From: Paraburkholderia sp. BL9I2N2
GTDB lineage: Bacteria > Pseudomonadota > Gammaproteobacteria > Burkholderiales > Burkholderiaceae
DNA length: 64,000 nt
Reading direction: 5' to 3'
Assembly: GCF_004339745.1 (NCBI RefSeq)
Contig: NZ_SMGP01000003.1
Location: forward strand, 868,001-932,000
Below the pieces are notes generated by a model. That model did no database searches. It was not told the DNA's origin and saw only the letters and a program-made list of their open reading frames with translations. Position numbers and translations under genes: made by a program. This document shows positions 36,200 to 45,147 of the stretch, piece by piece. Within the stretch, counting starts at the first letter, position 1; every line of letters begins with the position of its first letter.

Positions 36200-36498
36200 C
36201 GCGACTCCCTCGCAAAGTACGTCGCGAATTTTTTTAATAAATCGCGCTCCATTTTAACTTCCGCCAGCTCCCGCTTGACTCGCCCGAGTTCCGCTTCGAT
36301 CTCCGTCAGCGGCTTTTGATGCTGACCTACACGTTCCAGCTTGCCTGCCTTCGCAGCACGCACCCAGTTTGCCACCGTCTTCATTGATATCGACAGCCGA
36401 CGCGCAGCCTCCGATACGCCAACGCCCTCGGTCATTGCAAGCTTCACCGCCTCTTCACGGAATTCCTTCGTGTAGACGGCTTTGGGGATTCGACTCAT
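36196..36498 (-). CDS. IS3-family OrfA (inner copy)
   Basis: 100 residues, same as the outer-copy OrfA: N-terminal helix-turn-helix and C-terminal zipper helix. GGAGG and ATG at 36498. It overlaps orfB by four bases and contains the A7 slippery run. With the intact OrfB this copy should be able to move and, with two copies in inverse orientation, to drive inversions or deletions. Confidence 0.93.
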   Translation of the reverse strand: MSRIPKAVYTKEFREEAVKLAMTEGVGVSEAARRLSISMKTVANWVRAAKAGKLERVGQHQKPLTEIEAELGRVKRELAEVKMERDLLKKFATYFARESR

Positions 36499-36558
36499 GT
36501 ATGCCTCCATTCCTCAATTTTACGGAATGTTGGCGTCCACTTTTTCCGGCGGACCTCA

Positions 36559-36774
36559 AACTGCTTTGACAACGCGCCGATCGAATCGTTTTGGGGCACG
36601 CTAAAAAGCGAGCTGGTCTATCATCGACGCTTCGCCACGCGCGATGAAGCCAAGCGATCCATCAGCGAATACATCGAGATGTTTTATAACCGGCAGCGCA
36701 CGCAGGCTCGTCTCAATTACCTGTCACCTGTAGCATTCACGCAGCGATACTATCTGAATCAGGTCGCTGCTTAA
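36559..36774 (+). pseudogene. IS3-family OrfB, outer copy, 3' part
   Basis: Continues the split orfB with CFDNAPIESFWGTLKSEL, carrying the catalytic Glu, to the stop at 36774 (YYLNQVAA end). It has no start or ribosome site. Confidence 0.93.
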
Positions 36775-36807
36775 CCCGTTGGCGTCCACGCGTCTCGACC
36801 GACCTCA

Positions 36808-38152
36808 CCGGACCCGAGCCGATACCGTACTGGGTCAGGCAGCCGTTAATGTTGCTCAAGACGCCGAGTGCAATCGCCGCGACGAATGGCGGCACACCAG
36901 CGGCGACCATCAGCGCCATGGATAGGGGAAACAGTGCGCTGATGTGCGCGGTGGCACTCGCGAAGAAGTAGTGGATGTAGACATAGATGGCGGCAACCAG
37001 CATATAGACGGCCAGCCGGTGGAAACCTGCCAGATGGGCACCGAACTCCTTGCCGAACCAGGTGACCATGCCATATTCATTGAGCTTGGATGCCAGCATG
37101 ATCAGCAGCCCGATCCAGATCATGGTGTCCCACGCGGATTTTTCATTCAGGGCGTCCTGCCAGGTGAGTACGCCGGTAATGAAAAGCAGTGAGACGCCCA
37201 GCGCTGCCGCAAGCGTTGCGCCGATACCCAGCTGGTCGCCAAAGATCCAGAGCACCAGCAGCCCGATGAAGATCAGCGCCATGATGATCTCATGCGCTGA
37301 GATGGGCCCCATGGTGTTGAGCTCCCGTTGAGCCAGGTCCGTGGCGTCGGGTGTCGCGCGAAGCTGCGGTGGCGCGATCCAGAGCATGGCAACCGGAATG
37401 ATTGCAAGACATAGCAGGCCCGGGACGGAGGCGGCTACCGCCCAGTCAAGCCAGCTGATCGAGATCCCCTGGTCCGCGGCGAACTTGACCGCGAGGGGGT
37501 TGCCCGCCATGGACGTGATGAACATGCCGGCGGCCACGATGTTGGCGTGGAATGCGCAGAGGATCAGGTACGTGCCCACCTTGCCACGGGATTGCGGGTC
37601 GTCCGCGTCACTGCCGAGGACTTCCGAAATGGCTTTCGTGATCGGCAGCATCACGCCACCGGCGCGAGCCGTGATGCTGGGCATGGCGGGAGAAATTACG
37701 AGTTCGGTCAGGATGAGCCCGTACCCCAGCCCCACGGTTCGTTTGCCCAGCAGACGCATGAAGACGAGCGCGATGCGCCTCCCGAGGCCGGTCTTGATGA
37801 CGCCGCGGGAGATGAAAAAGGCAAGCATCACGAGCCAGACCAGGTCTGTACCCGTGGATTTGGTGACGTCGGTGAACGAAACCACGCCGACGAGCACCCC
37901 GATCGTTGCACCGATGATGGCGACCGCGGCCATTGGCAAGGGAGACGTCATGATCCCGGCGATGGTCGCAACGAAGACCGCGAACATGTGCCACGCCTTG
38001 ACCTGTAGACCGTCCGGCGTCGGCAGGAACCAGAGGACCACGCCAATGCCCACCGGGACAAGAAATTTCCAGACCTGTCCGAGAAACCCGGCCGTTGGCT
38101 TCGTTGAGCGGGCTTTGGTTTCGGCAGATGCCTTTTCAGGTTGTTGAGCCAT
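36808..38152 (-). pseudogene. DASS-type anion:sodium symporter, 5' part interrupted by IS
   Basis: About 448 residues remain, from MAQQPEKASAETKAR to YGIGSGP, before the frame runs into IS sequence (reading 24 foreign residues to 36737). About 11 membrane helices; DASS marks include AFHANIVAAGMFITSMAGNP and IHYFFASATAHISALFP, as in CitT/DctA-like dicarboxylate and tricarboxylate carriers. The last helix is cut off (34138-34268), so function is probably lost. It follows the lactate/malate dehydrogenase gene by 53 bases on the same strand, which suggests the pair once used a hydroxy- or dicarboxylic acid. Confidence 0.93.
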
Positions 38153-38205
38153 GAGTAACCTCGTCGCGAGGGATCTTGCGCGTCTATCCGCGTCGTCTCG
38201 AGGCC

Positions 38206-39153
38206 TTACTGGTCAGTAAGCACGCGGTCGGTTGCTTCCTTCATGATGTGCGCACTGCGCAGCAGGGCCTCGCGCTCGGTCTCGTCAAGCGCGGGATAGG
38301 CCAGCAATTGGGCGCCGTTGCCGTTGATGACCATCGGCAGCGACAGGCAAACGTCGGCTACGCCTTCAACTTCGGCGTGCACGACGCCCACCGTCAGAAT
38401 GAGGTCCGTGTTGTGGACAATGGCCTCGCAGATCCGGGCGATCGCGCTGGCGATGCCGTAGTGGGTTGAGCCCTTGCCTTCCTTGATGAGTTTGGCAGCC
38501 TCATGCACGGAACGCAGTATCAGATCGCGACTGGCAGGGCCCAGCTCCTTTCCGCTTCGGGAGAGAAACATGTCGAGCGTCATGCCGCACACAGTGGCAC
38601 CGGACCACGCGATCAGGGCCGACTCGCCGTGCTCGCCTAGCACATACGCGTGAATCGCAGACGCAACGACTCCGAGCCGCTCGGAGAGCAGGGCGCGTAG
38701 TCGGCCAGTGTCGAGAGAGGTGCCCGTGCTGATCACACGTTGACGGTCGCAACCCAGGCGGTCAAAGACGACCCCCGCCAACACATCGCAGGGGTTGGTC
38801 GCAACGACATAAATCGCATCAGGCGCAAGGGGAGCCGTACGATCGAGAATTTCGCAGGCGATTTCAGCGTTCGTTTTGGCGATGTCGAGGCGCGTCTGCC
38901 CCGGCTTGACGCCGACACCAGCCGTGATCACGATGATGTCGGCATTACGCGCATCATCGTATTCCCCGGCGTGAAAGCGGTTATGTCCCCAGAATGTCGC
39001 GGCGTGCGCCAGATCCAGAACCTGGCCTTCTGCGCGCACCCGGGCCATATCGATGATGACGATCTCGGCGCTAGGGATGGTCGAAGCAACAAAGAGCGCC
39101 GCCGACCCACCGACCAGGCCCGCACCGACGATGACAATTTTGGGTTGTCGCAT
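38206..39153 (-). CDS. lactate/malate dehydrogenase family protein
   Basis: 315 residues with a Rossmann fold (VGAGLVGGSAA, Asp35 in VIIDMA for NAD+), catalytic His175 in GEHGES, Arg151 in TSLDTGRLR and Arg88 in GQTRLD. The substrate-specificity position that is Gln in L-LDH and Arg in MDH is Val82 (GVGVKPGQTR), so it may act on a larger 2-hydroxy acid; this is inference. AGGATCACCC precedes the ATG. It is the first gene of a pair with the DASS symporter, now broken by IS elements. No neighbouring TCA genes. Confidence 0.88.
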   Translation of the reverse strand: MRQPKIVIVGAGLVGGSAALFVASTIPSAEIVIIDMARVRAEGQVLDLAHAATFWGHNRFHAGEYDDARNADIIVITAGVGVKPGQTRLDIAKTNAEIACEILDRTAPLAPDAIYVVATNPCDVLAGVVFDRLGCDRQRVISTGTSLDTGRLRALLSERLGVVASAIHAYVLGEHGESALIAWSGATVCGMTLDMFLSRSGKELGPASRDLILRSVHEAAKLIKEGKGSTHYGIASAIARICEAIVHNTDLILTVGVVHAEVEGVADVCLSLPMVINGNGAQLLAYPALDETEREALLRSAHIMKEATDRVLTDQ

Positions 39154-39409
39154 GGGTGATCCTCAGATGCGCCTGGCGCCGAAGGGAAAAACTGGCCACC
39201 TGTCTCTCGCGTAGAGTAATATGCGCGGCGCGCGGGTGAATCGGACGATGGTCCTATAAGAATGGGCGACGGATGCGCCCGAGCCGGCTTCACCCCGGTA
39301 CGCGATGCCCAGCCAGCTGTGGGTACTCGAAAGGACCGCGCGCAGCGCCATCATCACGATTGCATTCTGGTCGCTCCGGGGTGTACGGCTGGCTAAGGCA
39401 GATCGAGAG

Positions 39410-40108
39410 TCACTTGGTCTGAGTCGACGGATAGAGACCGGCAAGCCGCGCGATCAGGACACCAACGTAAAACACGCCTGCAAACTCTTCGATCATCACA
39501 AATGAGCGGGCGTGGTTGGTCAATGGGATGACATCCCCGTAACCAGTGGTCGTAAGCGTCGTGAGGCTAAAATATAATAGTCTGAAAAAAGTGCCGGGCT
39601 GTGTGAAATCGAGGCGGCCAGGACCGAATGAGCCAGCGCTGGATCTCTCAATCACCGTGTAGATGAAGGCCCAGACGATGGCCAGCATGATGTAGCCGGC
39701 AAGCGCACCGTGCAGCTTGTCGGCCGTAATTTGCCCGCGCTTGAGAATATAGCGGAGCACTCCGCTAATGGCGACTGCAAGAGACGCGGCATAAGATATC
39801 CCGGCAAGGTCCAGAATCGCGATGCTCTCAGTCCACAACGCCGCCCATTGAAGGACAACGCCAAGCAGCGCCAAACATAGTTTGAAGATGAACCCCCGCC
39901 GAGTCTGCCTGGTGGCGAAAGCGCCCACTAGCAGTACGGTCGAAAACAGAATGCCGAGCAGCGTGCGAGCGACTATGCCCTCCTCAAGATAGGGAGACAG
40001 GATGATCAAGCCAAGTAAGAGTAGCAATAGATAGGTGCAGGGCCCATGGCCTATTATCAAGCGAGCTAAATCCTCGTCGGATTCGGCTTTATCGTGTGGG
40101 TTTGTCAT
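39410..40108 (-). CDS. ion channel (two-pore-helix K+ channel type), six-helix membrane protein
   Basis: 232 residues with four or five N-terminal hydrophobic helices and a C-terminal pore unit: helix, pore loop LTTLTTTGYGDVIPLT with the K+ selectivity signature TGYGD, helix. No C-terminal ligand domain. It would form a tetrameric K+ channel in the inner membrane. GGGAAAACTGGT precedes the ATG. A second, shorter channel gene lies at 42458. Confidence 0.88.
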   Translation of the reverse strand: MTNPHDKAESDEDLARLIIGHGPCTYLLLLLLGLIILSPYLEEGIVARTLLGILFSTVLLVGAFATRQTRRGFIFKLCLALLGVVLQWAALWTESIAILDLAGISYAASLAVAISGVLRYILKRGQITADKLHGALAGYIMLAIVWAFIYTVIERSSAGSFGPGRLDFTQPGTFFRLLYFSLTTLTTTGYGDVIPLTNHARSFVMIEEFAGVFYVGVLIARLAGLYPSTQTK

Positions 40109-40476
40109 ACCAGTTTTCCCAGAGAACGAAACTATCGCTCGCGACCTGACGTTGTACGGTTGGAATTTGATCTGGCTTTAGAAGAATGGGCAACCGGAAA
40201 TTCTAGTCGCGAATGCGTTGAGAGGATTCTGCCATAGTGGGCGTCAGCCAACGGCTGAATGTTCCCAGGCTGGCGTAGAGCGACGATTGTTGTTTACCTC
40301 GCGGCAAGATGAGTCGGTTGCCGTCGCGTACGCGGTCATTCGCGTTGGCCGACGCGTGTTCGGCGTTGGGCGGCACACAACAGCGTTTCGCGACATTGCC
40401 TGCTTTGCCGCGAAACGCGAAGCGCTAGCAAAGCTCCGCCACAGAACCAGAATCTGAGGATCGGCGGTCCGGAGAG
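40109..40476. other. non-coding stretch
   Basis: 368 bases. A plus frame (from 40218) contains VAVAYAVIRVGRRVFGVG, faintly like the regulatory end of 2-isopropylmalate synthase, but I cannot support it. Nothing else seen. Confidence 0.35.
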
Positions 40477-41481
40477 CTAGAAACTCATTGCAAACCCGAA
40501 GGACGCGCCGTGCACGTTGTGTCCGAACACGTATCGCACCATCGCGCGCGTGCGTGTGATGATGATGGGATACTTGCTGCTATCGAGTTCAAGCCCGACT
40601 CCCAACGACGTGAGGTCGTTGAAACCCAGCACGCCGGCGCTGTCGCCAAAATAGTGCGAATAAGCCGCTTCGAGCACATAGCGGATCGGCCGGTCCAGCG
40701 CGTGCCAGCCTGTAGGCGCACGCCAGCGTGTCCACAGGCTCACCTGTTGCGCCATGGCTGAACCCTGGACGGCCTCCGACGAACCGCCGAAGCTGCGCAG
40801 GTAAATGTCAGTCGCGCGCAATTCGGCATCGATTTCGTAGTTTTCGCGGTAGTGCTCGTAATCAAGCATCAGCGAGCCACCGTAGCCGTACGCGTCCAGA
40901 GAGCCATTCTCGAGGAACTGTAGGTTGCTGTCGGTAACGTGATTGAAGATCGACTGCCCCACCTTCAGATCGCTGGAGACACGTCCAACCGTACCGTTCA
41001 GGATCGGACGGAACACCAGTTCATCGGTGATCCGGAAATCCCAGCCGATGCCGACCGTACCACTGAAGGTGTTCCATTTGGTCGGTACCGCACGCTGCTC
41101 GGTGCCATCCGTCGCGATGAATATCGGATCGTAGCGGCTGTAGGCAAGTGTGCCCTCCACGTACAACGGAAAGGATTTGCTGATCGTGAAGCCACCGCCA
41201 AACTGTGTCTGACCAAAACCGGGATTACCGGTGGCGCCGTTATTGACTGACAGATTACTGGTAGTAACGTCGGGGACTGTCGTATAGGTCATGATCGCGA
41301 GCACGGCGTCGGCATGCTGCTTCACATTGCCGCCGATCACGGCCTTGCTCGTCAATTGGCCCGGCGCAGCCTGCGCATCCGCCGGGCAAGGCAGCATGGC
41401 GAAAGCCAGAGCGGCGCACGCCACGATGCGCGGCAGCACCAATGCATCTGGATCGCGGGCATTGTCAAGCGACCTTGCCAT
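40477..41481 (-). CDS. outer-membrane autotransporter-type beta-barrel protein, solitary
   Basis: 334 residues: N-terminal signal (about 1-38, AFAMLPCPADAQA) and a mature part of alternating beta strands (FPLYVEGTLAYSRYD, GTVGIGWDFRITDEL, GYGGSLMLDYEHYRENYEID) ending in an aromatic residue (FGFAMSF), the outer-membrane assembly signal. This fits solitary outer-membrane beta-barrel domains related to autotransporters; no passenger domain is present. The ATG at 41481 lacks a strong ribosome site. Confidence 0.75.
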   Translation of the reverse strand: MARSLDNARDPDALVLPRIVACAALAFAMLPCPADAQAAPGQLTSKAVIGGNVKQHADAVLAIMTYTTVPDVTTSNLSVNNGATGNPGFGQTQFGGGFTISKSFPLYVEGTLAYSRYDPIFIATDGTEQRAVPTKWNTFSGTVGIGWDFRITDELVFRPILNGTVGRVSSDLKVGQSIFNHVTDSNLQFLENGSLDAYGYGGSLMLDYEHYRENYEIDAELRATDIYLRSFGGSSEAVQGSAMAQQVSLWTRWRAPTGWHALDRPIRYVLEAAYSHYFGDSAGVLGFNDLTSLGVGLELDSSKYPIIITRTRAMVRYVFGHNVHGASFGFAMSF

Positions 41482-42015
41482 TTGTCCGCGCGCCTGGAAG
41501 CTGCGACATAGAGTACCGAGCGCACATGACCCACCCCTGTCAGTTAGGCCTTTTGTTCACCTTCCATGAGGCCGGCATTCCGTGGCTGCCCAACACTTTC
41601 GAACAATCGATCCGGCGCGTACCGACCGTTCCATCGTTCGCAGCACTCGGAGTGGGTTACACCCAGGCCCCCACAATTGTATCGCTGAACGCGACGACAT
41701 ATTTCGGCGCAGCTCGACCGCAGCCGTTGATGAGGATGAGCATCCAGCGTGACCGTCCCAAGTCGGTTGATGACGCAACGAGCATATGGCAGTGGACCAG
41801 GTCTTTGAGTGTGCGTGTGAGCTCTGAGGTGACGCTCTATGGCCACACACTGCCCACACACCGGAGGACACGGTCAGCCCGAACATCGCGGGCCTCCGCC
41901 GGATGCCGAACTTCCTGTGCGATGCACAACGGTCCTTCGGCTTCCTATCTGAGATCGGTCGAATCGCCGCAATTTGCGGACGTTTGCAAGCGCCGAATTG
42001 AAGCGCAGGGCAAGT
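41482..42015. other. non-coding stretch
   Basis: 534 bases between the barrel gene and the 42016-42354 frame. Only shadow-like frames; nothing recognisable. Confidence 0.45.
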
Positions 42016-42354
42016 TCAAATAACATCTCGTTCAAATTTGCCAAAGGCGGCTAGTTCGAGCGGTTCCCACGTGAAGGCCTGTCCGACCGTGATGCACTTT
42101 TCGTTTGAAACGGACGACAGAAACAGACCGTACCCCTCGCGTACACAGTCATCGGCAAGGTGCCCCATCGGATCTGCATACGGAAACTGATGCACGTTCC
42201 ATATCACGTATTCGCGGCAAAAATCCGTTTTGTGCAGAGCAGCCAAATGAGCGAGTAGTATCTGATGAAAGCCGTCCTCCGTATGCGCAAAAATGAGGCC
42301 GCTCTTTTTATGGTAAAGAAAGTGGCCGGTTAGCCCCGAACGTACGTCGTCCAA
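42016..42354 (-). CDS. hypothetical protein, start uncertain
   Basis: At least 112 residues of protein-like sequence (SGLIFAHTEDGFHQILLAHL, YVIWNVHQFPYADPMGHLAD) with several His, Cys and aromatic residues and no membrane helix. No ATG lies near the 5' end; the listed start is a TTG, and the frame stays open upstream into the channel gene. It is either a TTG/GTG-started gene or a 5'-truncated one. I do not recognise it. It lies 103 bases after the small channel gene on the same strand. Confidence 0.5.
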   Translation of the reverse strand: MDDVRSGLTGHFLYHKKSGLIFAHTEDGFHQILLAHLAALHKTDFCREYVIWNVHQFPYADPMGHLADDCVREGYGLFLSSVSNEKCITVGQAFTWEPLELAAFGKFERDVI

Positions 42355-42457
42355 TACATCCGCAAGCTGATCCGCATAAGCGAAGCGCGCGTGCCTCCAG
42401 AGATAGCGGTCTAAACCCTTTTGGGCGGGTCGACCAGCGGCTCAGACAGCACAGTGG

Positions 42458-42856
42458 TTAGTGCTTGCTGGGATGTGCGACAACGCCCGCCGCCCGGCGC
42501 GCAGCTTCCTGCACGCCCCGCACGGCTGCAGCAACGATCAGCCCCGTGAACACCATGCCGATCAGGCCCAGCAATATCGCATCGATCCGGCCAAACGTTG
42601 AGGTAGGGACGACGTCGCCGTACCCGATGGTCAGCGCCGTGATCGCGCAGAAGTACAAGGTTTCCTCCATCGTCGAAGGCGTTCGCTTCACCGTCTCCAC
42701 GGGGTTCCCCATGTAATACATTGCGACCGTCAGCAGCACAAACAGCACCAGAAGGCCAGCCAGGATTGCACGCAGGTACCAAAGGGTCCGGCCTGATTCC
42801 CGCAAAATCTCACGTGTCCCCAGGCGGACGACCGCGTCGCTTGTCGCATTTCCCAT
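42458..42856 (-). CDS. small two-helix potassium channel (KcsA-like)
   Basis: 132 residues: helix 1 (about 28-48), pore loop with TALTIGYGDVVPT (selectivity TIGYGD), helix 2 (about 85-110) and a short basic tail. This is a minimal 2TM K+ channel. GGAGGTACCTGCA before the ATG gives a strong start. It sits alone between the DUF2955 operon and the 112-residue ORF. Together with the channel at 39410 and the KefB/C-like antiporter it adds to the K+/ion theme. Confidence 0.9.
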   Translation of the reverse strand: MGNATSDAVVRLGTREILRESGRTLWYLRAILAGLLVLFVLLTVAMYYMGNPVETVKRTPSTMEETLYFCAITALTIGYGDVVPTSTFGRIDAILLGLIGMVFTGLIVAAAVRGVQEAARRAAGVVAHPSKH

Positions 42857-42986
42857 TGCAGGTACCTCCTACATTGTGCTCACCCCGTTACACGTGTGTG
42901 AACGTGAGTCCCACCGCGCTTTCGGCATCACATCAGCAGAGGGACTCCAATGATTGCGTTGGGCTGAGGCTCGGCTGCGCACAGCG

Positions 42987-44000
42987 TCATCGCGCGCGGT
43001 GGCTTCGCTCGAAAATCAGCAGCATCAGACAGGCGTAGACCGTGACGGCCACAAAGAGTCCCATACGGACCGCGAACGCCGTGTAGACATCCTTTCCCGC
43101 CGCGCTGTCCTGCACCGATTGGCCCAGCAGAATGATCATGGTGACCAGGCTGTTCAGCCAGAAACCCGGTGAGTAACGCGTTGTGCTGATGCGATAGAGC
43201 TTGCGACCCACCAACAGGCCAAACAGCAGCATCCAAAGGAAGAACATCCACAGGTCCACAAAGAGCCTGAGGGCAAACCAGAACACGATCGCCAGCAAGC
43301 CACCGAGCAACGTGGAGCCAATCAGGTCGCGCGCTGCGCTACGAGCCGTCGTGGTGCAGCTTTGTCGACCGAGGCTGACGGACTTCATGATGATCGGCAT
43401 GTAGCTCGCGGGATCTGTGATGGCGAGCAGATATGCTGGCATGACCACGAGTGCGGCGCGCAGCGCGATGCGCGCAGCCTGCCCGTCGGGCATGGCCTGA
43501 GCGGCAGGATGTGGTCCCGTGCTCACGCGCTCGGGAAACAGCATGTGAGTCAATCCTGCCACCAGCACGGCTAGCACAAGGCCCTTCACCAGCGCGCCAA
43601 CAACCGTCACGGCCAACTGAAAGTCAGCGGTCCCGGCAGCGGAGATCATCGTCAGGCCGGCCACCAGAAAGGTCGAGACCAGATTATTCCCGCCGCGTAG
43701 CCCATAGCGAAACGCGAGGAAGAGCATGAGGCCGACCAGCATCACGCCAGCGAATGCATAGTGGCGAAGCAACGGGACAAGGAGCAGGCCGCTGCCCGTG
43801 GTCAAAGCCACGATCAGCGCGAACGCTACGCCGGCCTTGAACGACAGCGGGCGGTTTTGCGTCGCGAGAAGAAAGACGGCGAACACTGGCGCGATGACGG
43901 GGACCGACAGGTCCAGCGCGAAGCTGATCGTCAGGCAAAGTGCCGTCCCTGTGGCAACGCGTAGCGTACGTGGACCGAGAAGCTGAAGCCTGTGTTCCAT
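42987..44000 (-). CDS. DUF2955 / FUSC-like inner-membrane protein
   Basis: 337 residues with about nine or ten membrane helices in two halves separated by a hydrophilic loop (about 155-175), like the DUF2955 family of putative aromatic-acid/fusaric-acid exporters. It is the last gene of the efflux operon and begins 19 bases after the HlyD gene. It would form the inner-membrane pump with the HlyD adaptor and NodT-type outer-membrane channel, comparable to AaeB (inference). Confidence 0.82.
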   Translation of the reverse strand: MEHRLQLLGPRTLRVATGTALCLTISFALDLSVPVIAPVFAVFLLATQNRPLSFKAGVAFALIVALTTGSGLLLVPLLRHYAFAGVMLVGLMLFLAFRYGLRGGNNLVSTFLVAGLTMISAAGTADFQLAVTVVGALVKGLVLAVLVAGLTHMLFPERVSTGPHPAAQAMPDGQAARIALRAALVVMPAYLLAITDPASYMPIIMKSVSLGRQSCTTTARSAARDLIGSTLLGGLLAIVFWFALRLFVDLWMFFLWMLLFGLLVGRKLYRISTTRYSPGFWLNSLVTMIILLGQSVQDSAAGKDVYTAFAVRMGLFVAVTVYACLMLLIFERSHRAR

Positions 44001-44019
44001 AGATGCAGTAGTTAGCCAT

Positions 44020-45147
44020 TCAGTAAAGGTATGAGACCCAGCTCATCACGCACAGAAACAGGCGACCCGGCGGATTGAGCGGACTATCCGGATCCGGAAA
44101 GGCCATCACCTCTGCCTGCCCGCCGACACGAACGTTGTGAAGGCGCGCCCTCTCACCCGCTTCGAACTCGACGATTACCGGAAAGCGTTGTGCGGGGCGC
44201 AGCCAGTCGCGGCTGTTCTGTACGGTGGGCAGACCGCCGGGCGGTGCGCTCTGCCCCGCGCTCACGCCATATCCGATACTGCGAAGCCGTCCCTCGAAAA
44301 CTTCACCCGGGAGCGCGTCCAGCGCAATCGCCACAGGCGTGCCGGGCCGTAGATGCCCCAGGTTGTTTTCGGTCATATCCGCACTGACCCACACGTCGCG
44401 GATTGCGATCAGCGTCATGACCGGATTGCCCGCTGCTGCGAACTGGCCGACCTCCGTGCGCAGATCCGTGATGACGCCACCTGAGCGCGCCCTGATTTGC
44501 GTATTGGCAAGATCGAGTACAGCCTTTTCGAGCGCTGCGGCCGCGGCGCGCAGTTGCGCGTTCTCCTCCCCATTGCCGCCCTGCTGCTCGCGAGCGCGTT
44601 CCACTTCGGCACGCGCCGCGGCAACCTGGCTCTGGGCCTGCTCGTGCGTCGCTCGCGCCACTTCGAGGCGCCGCAGGGAGATGGTCCCCTCATCTTCGCG
44701 ATACAGCCTTTCGAGACGCTCGCTGTCCTGACGCGCCTTGACTTCATTCGCGACGGCCGCGCGCAGCGATGCGAGCGCCGAATCGACCCCGGCCGTGCTC
44801 GCGCCGACCTGTCGGCGCGTCGTATCGAGATCGGCCCGCGCGCGATCGACAGCGATCCGGTATTGCCCGCTATCGACCTCGAAGAGCACGTCGCCCGGTT
44901 TGACTTCCTGGTTGTTATGCACGAGGACGCGGGTCACACGCCCCGATACTTCCGCGGCGACGGATACGACGTAAGCCTGAACGCGTGCCTGTTGCGTATA
45001 AGGGGTGAAGCGATCGGCGAACAGATACCAGATCAGGCTGACGACGATCACGCAGACGACCCACTTCACCGCTTTGCCCGACGGGTCGGCGGCAGGCGCC
45101 GGCGGCTTCGGCGGCGTGACGGCGGCGGGCTCGGGCTTGTCGCTCAT
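44020..45147 (-). CDS. HlyD-family efflux periplasmic adaptor
   Basis: 375 residues: Pro/Ala-rich cytoplasmic N-terminus, one membrane helix (about 28-46), lipoyl half-motifs (AEVSGRVTRVLVHNNQEVKP and IRARSGGVITDLRTEVGQFA), a long alpha-helical hairpin (about 95-205) and beta-barrel domain. It bridges the inner-membrane pump and outer-membrane channel. Its ATG overlaps the stop of the upstream NodT gene (ATGA), showing coupling. EmrA/AaeA type. Confidence 0.9.
   Translation of the reverse strand: MSDKPEPAAVTPPKPPAPAADPSGKAVKWVVCVIVVSLIWYLFADRFTPYTQQARVQAYVVSVAAEVSGRVTRVLVHNNQEVKPGDVLFEVDSGQYRIAVDRARADLDTTRRQVGASTAGVDSALASLRAAVANEVKARQDSERLERLYREDEGTISLRRLEVARATHEQAQSQVAAARAEVERAREQQGGNGEENAQLRAAAAALEKAVLDLANTQIRARSGGVITDLRTEVGQFAAAGNPVMTLIAIRDVWVSADMTENNLGHLRPGTPVAIALDALPGEVFEGRLRSIGYGVSAGQSAPPGGLPTVQNSRDWLRPAQRFPVIVEFEAGERARLHNVRVGGQAEVMAFPDPDSPLNPPGRLFLCVMSWVSYLY

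Larger units (their letters stand above)
35291..36558 (-). mobile_element. IS3-family element, inner copy, intact, 1268 bp
   Basis: An intact copy of the same element in inverted orientation, bounded by TGAGGTC...GACCTCA ends, inserted into orfB of the outer copy. A 3-base direct repeat AAC (35288-35290 and 36559-36561) flanks it. Removing it and one AAC restores the outer orfB exactly (GGA AAC TGC TTT). The coding parts shared by the two copies read identically, so the event looks recent. Confidence 0.96.
34269..36807 (+). mobile_element. IS3-family element, outer copy, interrupted by a second copy
   Basis: Ends are imperfect inverted repeats beginning TGAGGTC: left TGAGGTCCGCCGGAAAAAGT, right (reverse) TGAGGTCGGTCGAGACGCGT, both continuing GGACGCCAAC. 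It is flanked by a 3-base direct repeat CCG (34266-34268 and 36808-36810). Without the inner copy (1268 bp) and one inner target triplet its length is 1268 bp. It carries orfA and a split orfB. It sits in the DASS symporter gene in the opposite orientation. Confidence 0.95.

Noticed and set aside
40218..40457. Faint similarity to the end of 2-isopropylmalate synthase
   Set aside because: Only about 18 residues look alike and the rest does not follow; could be chance.
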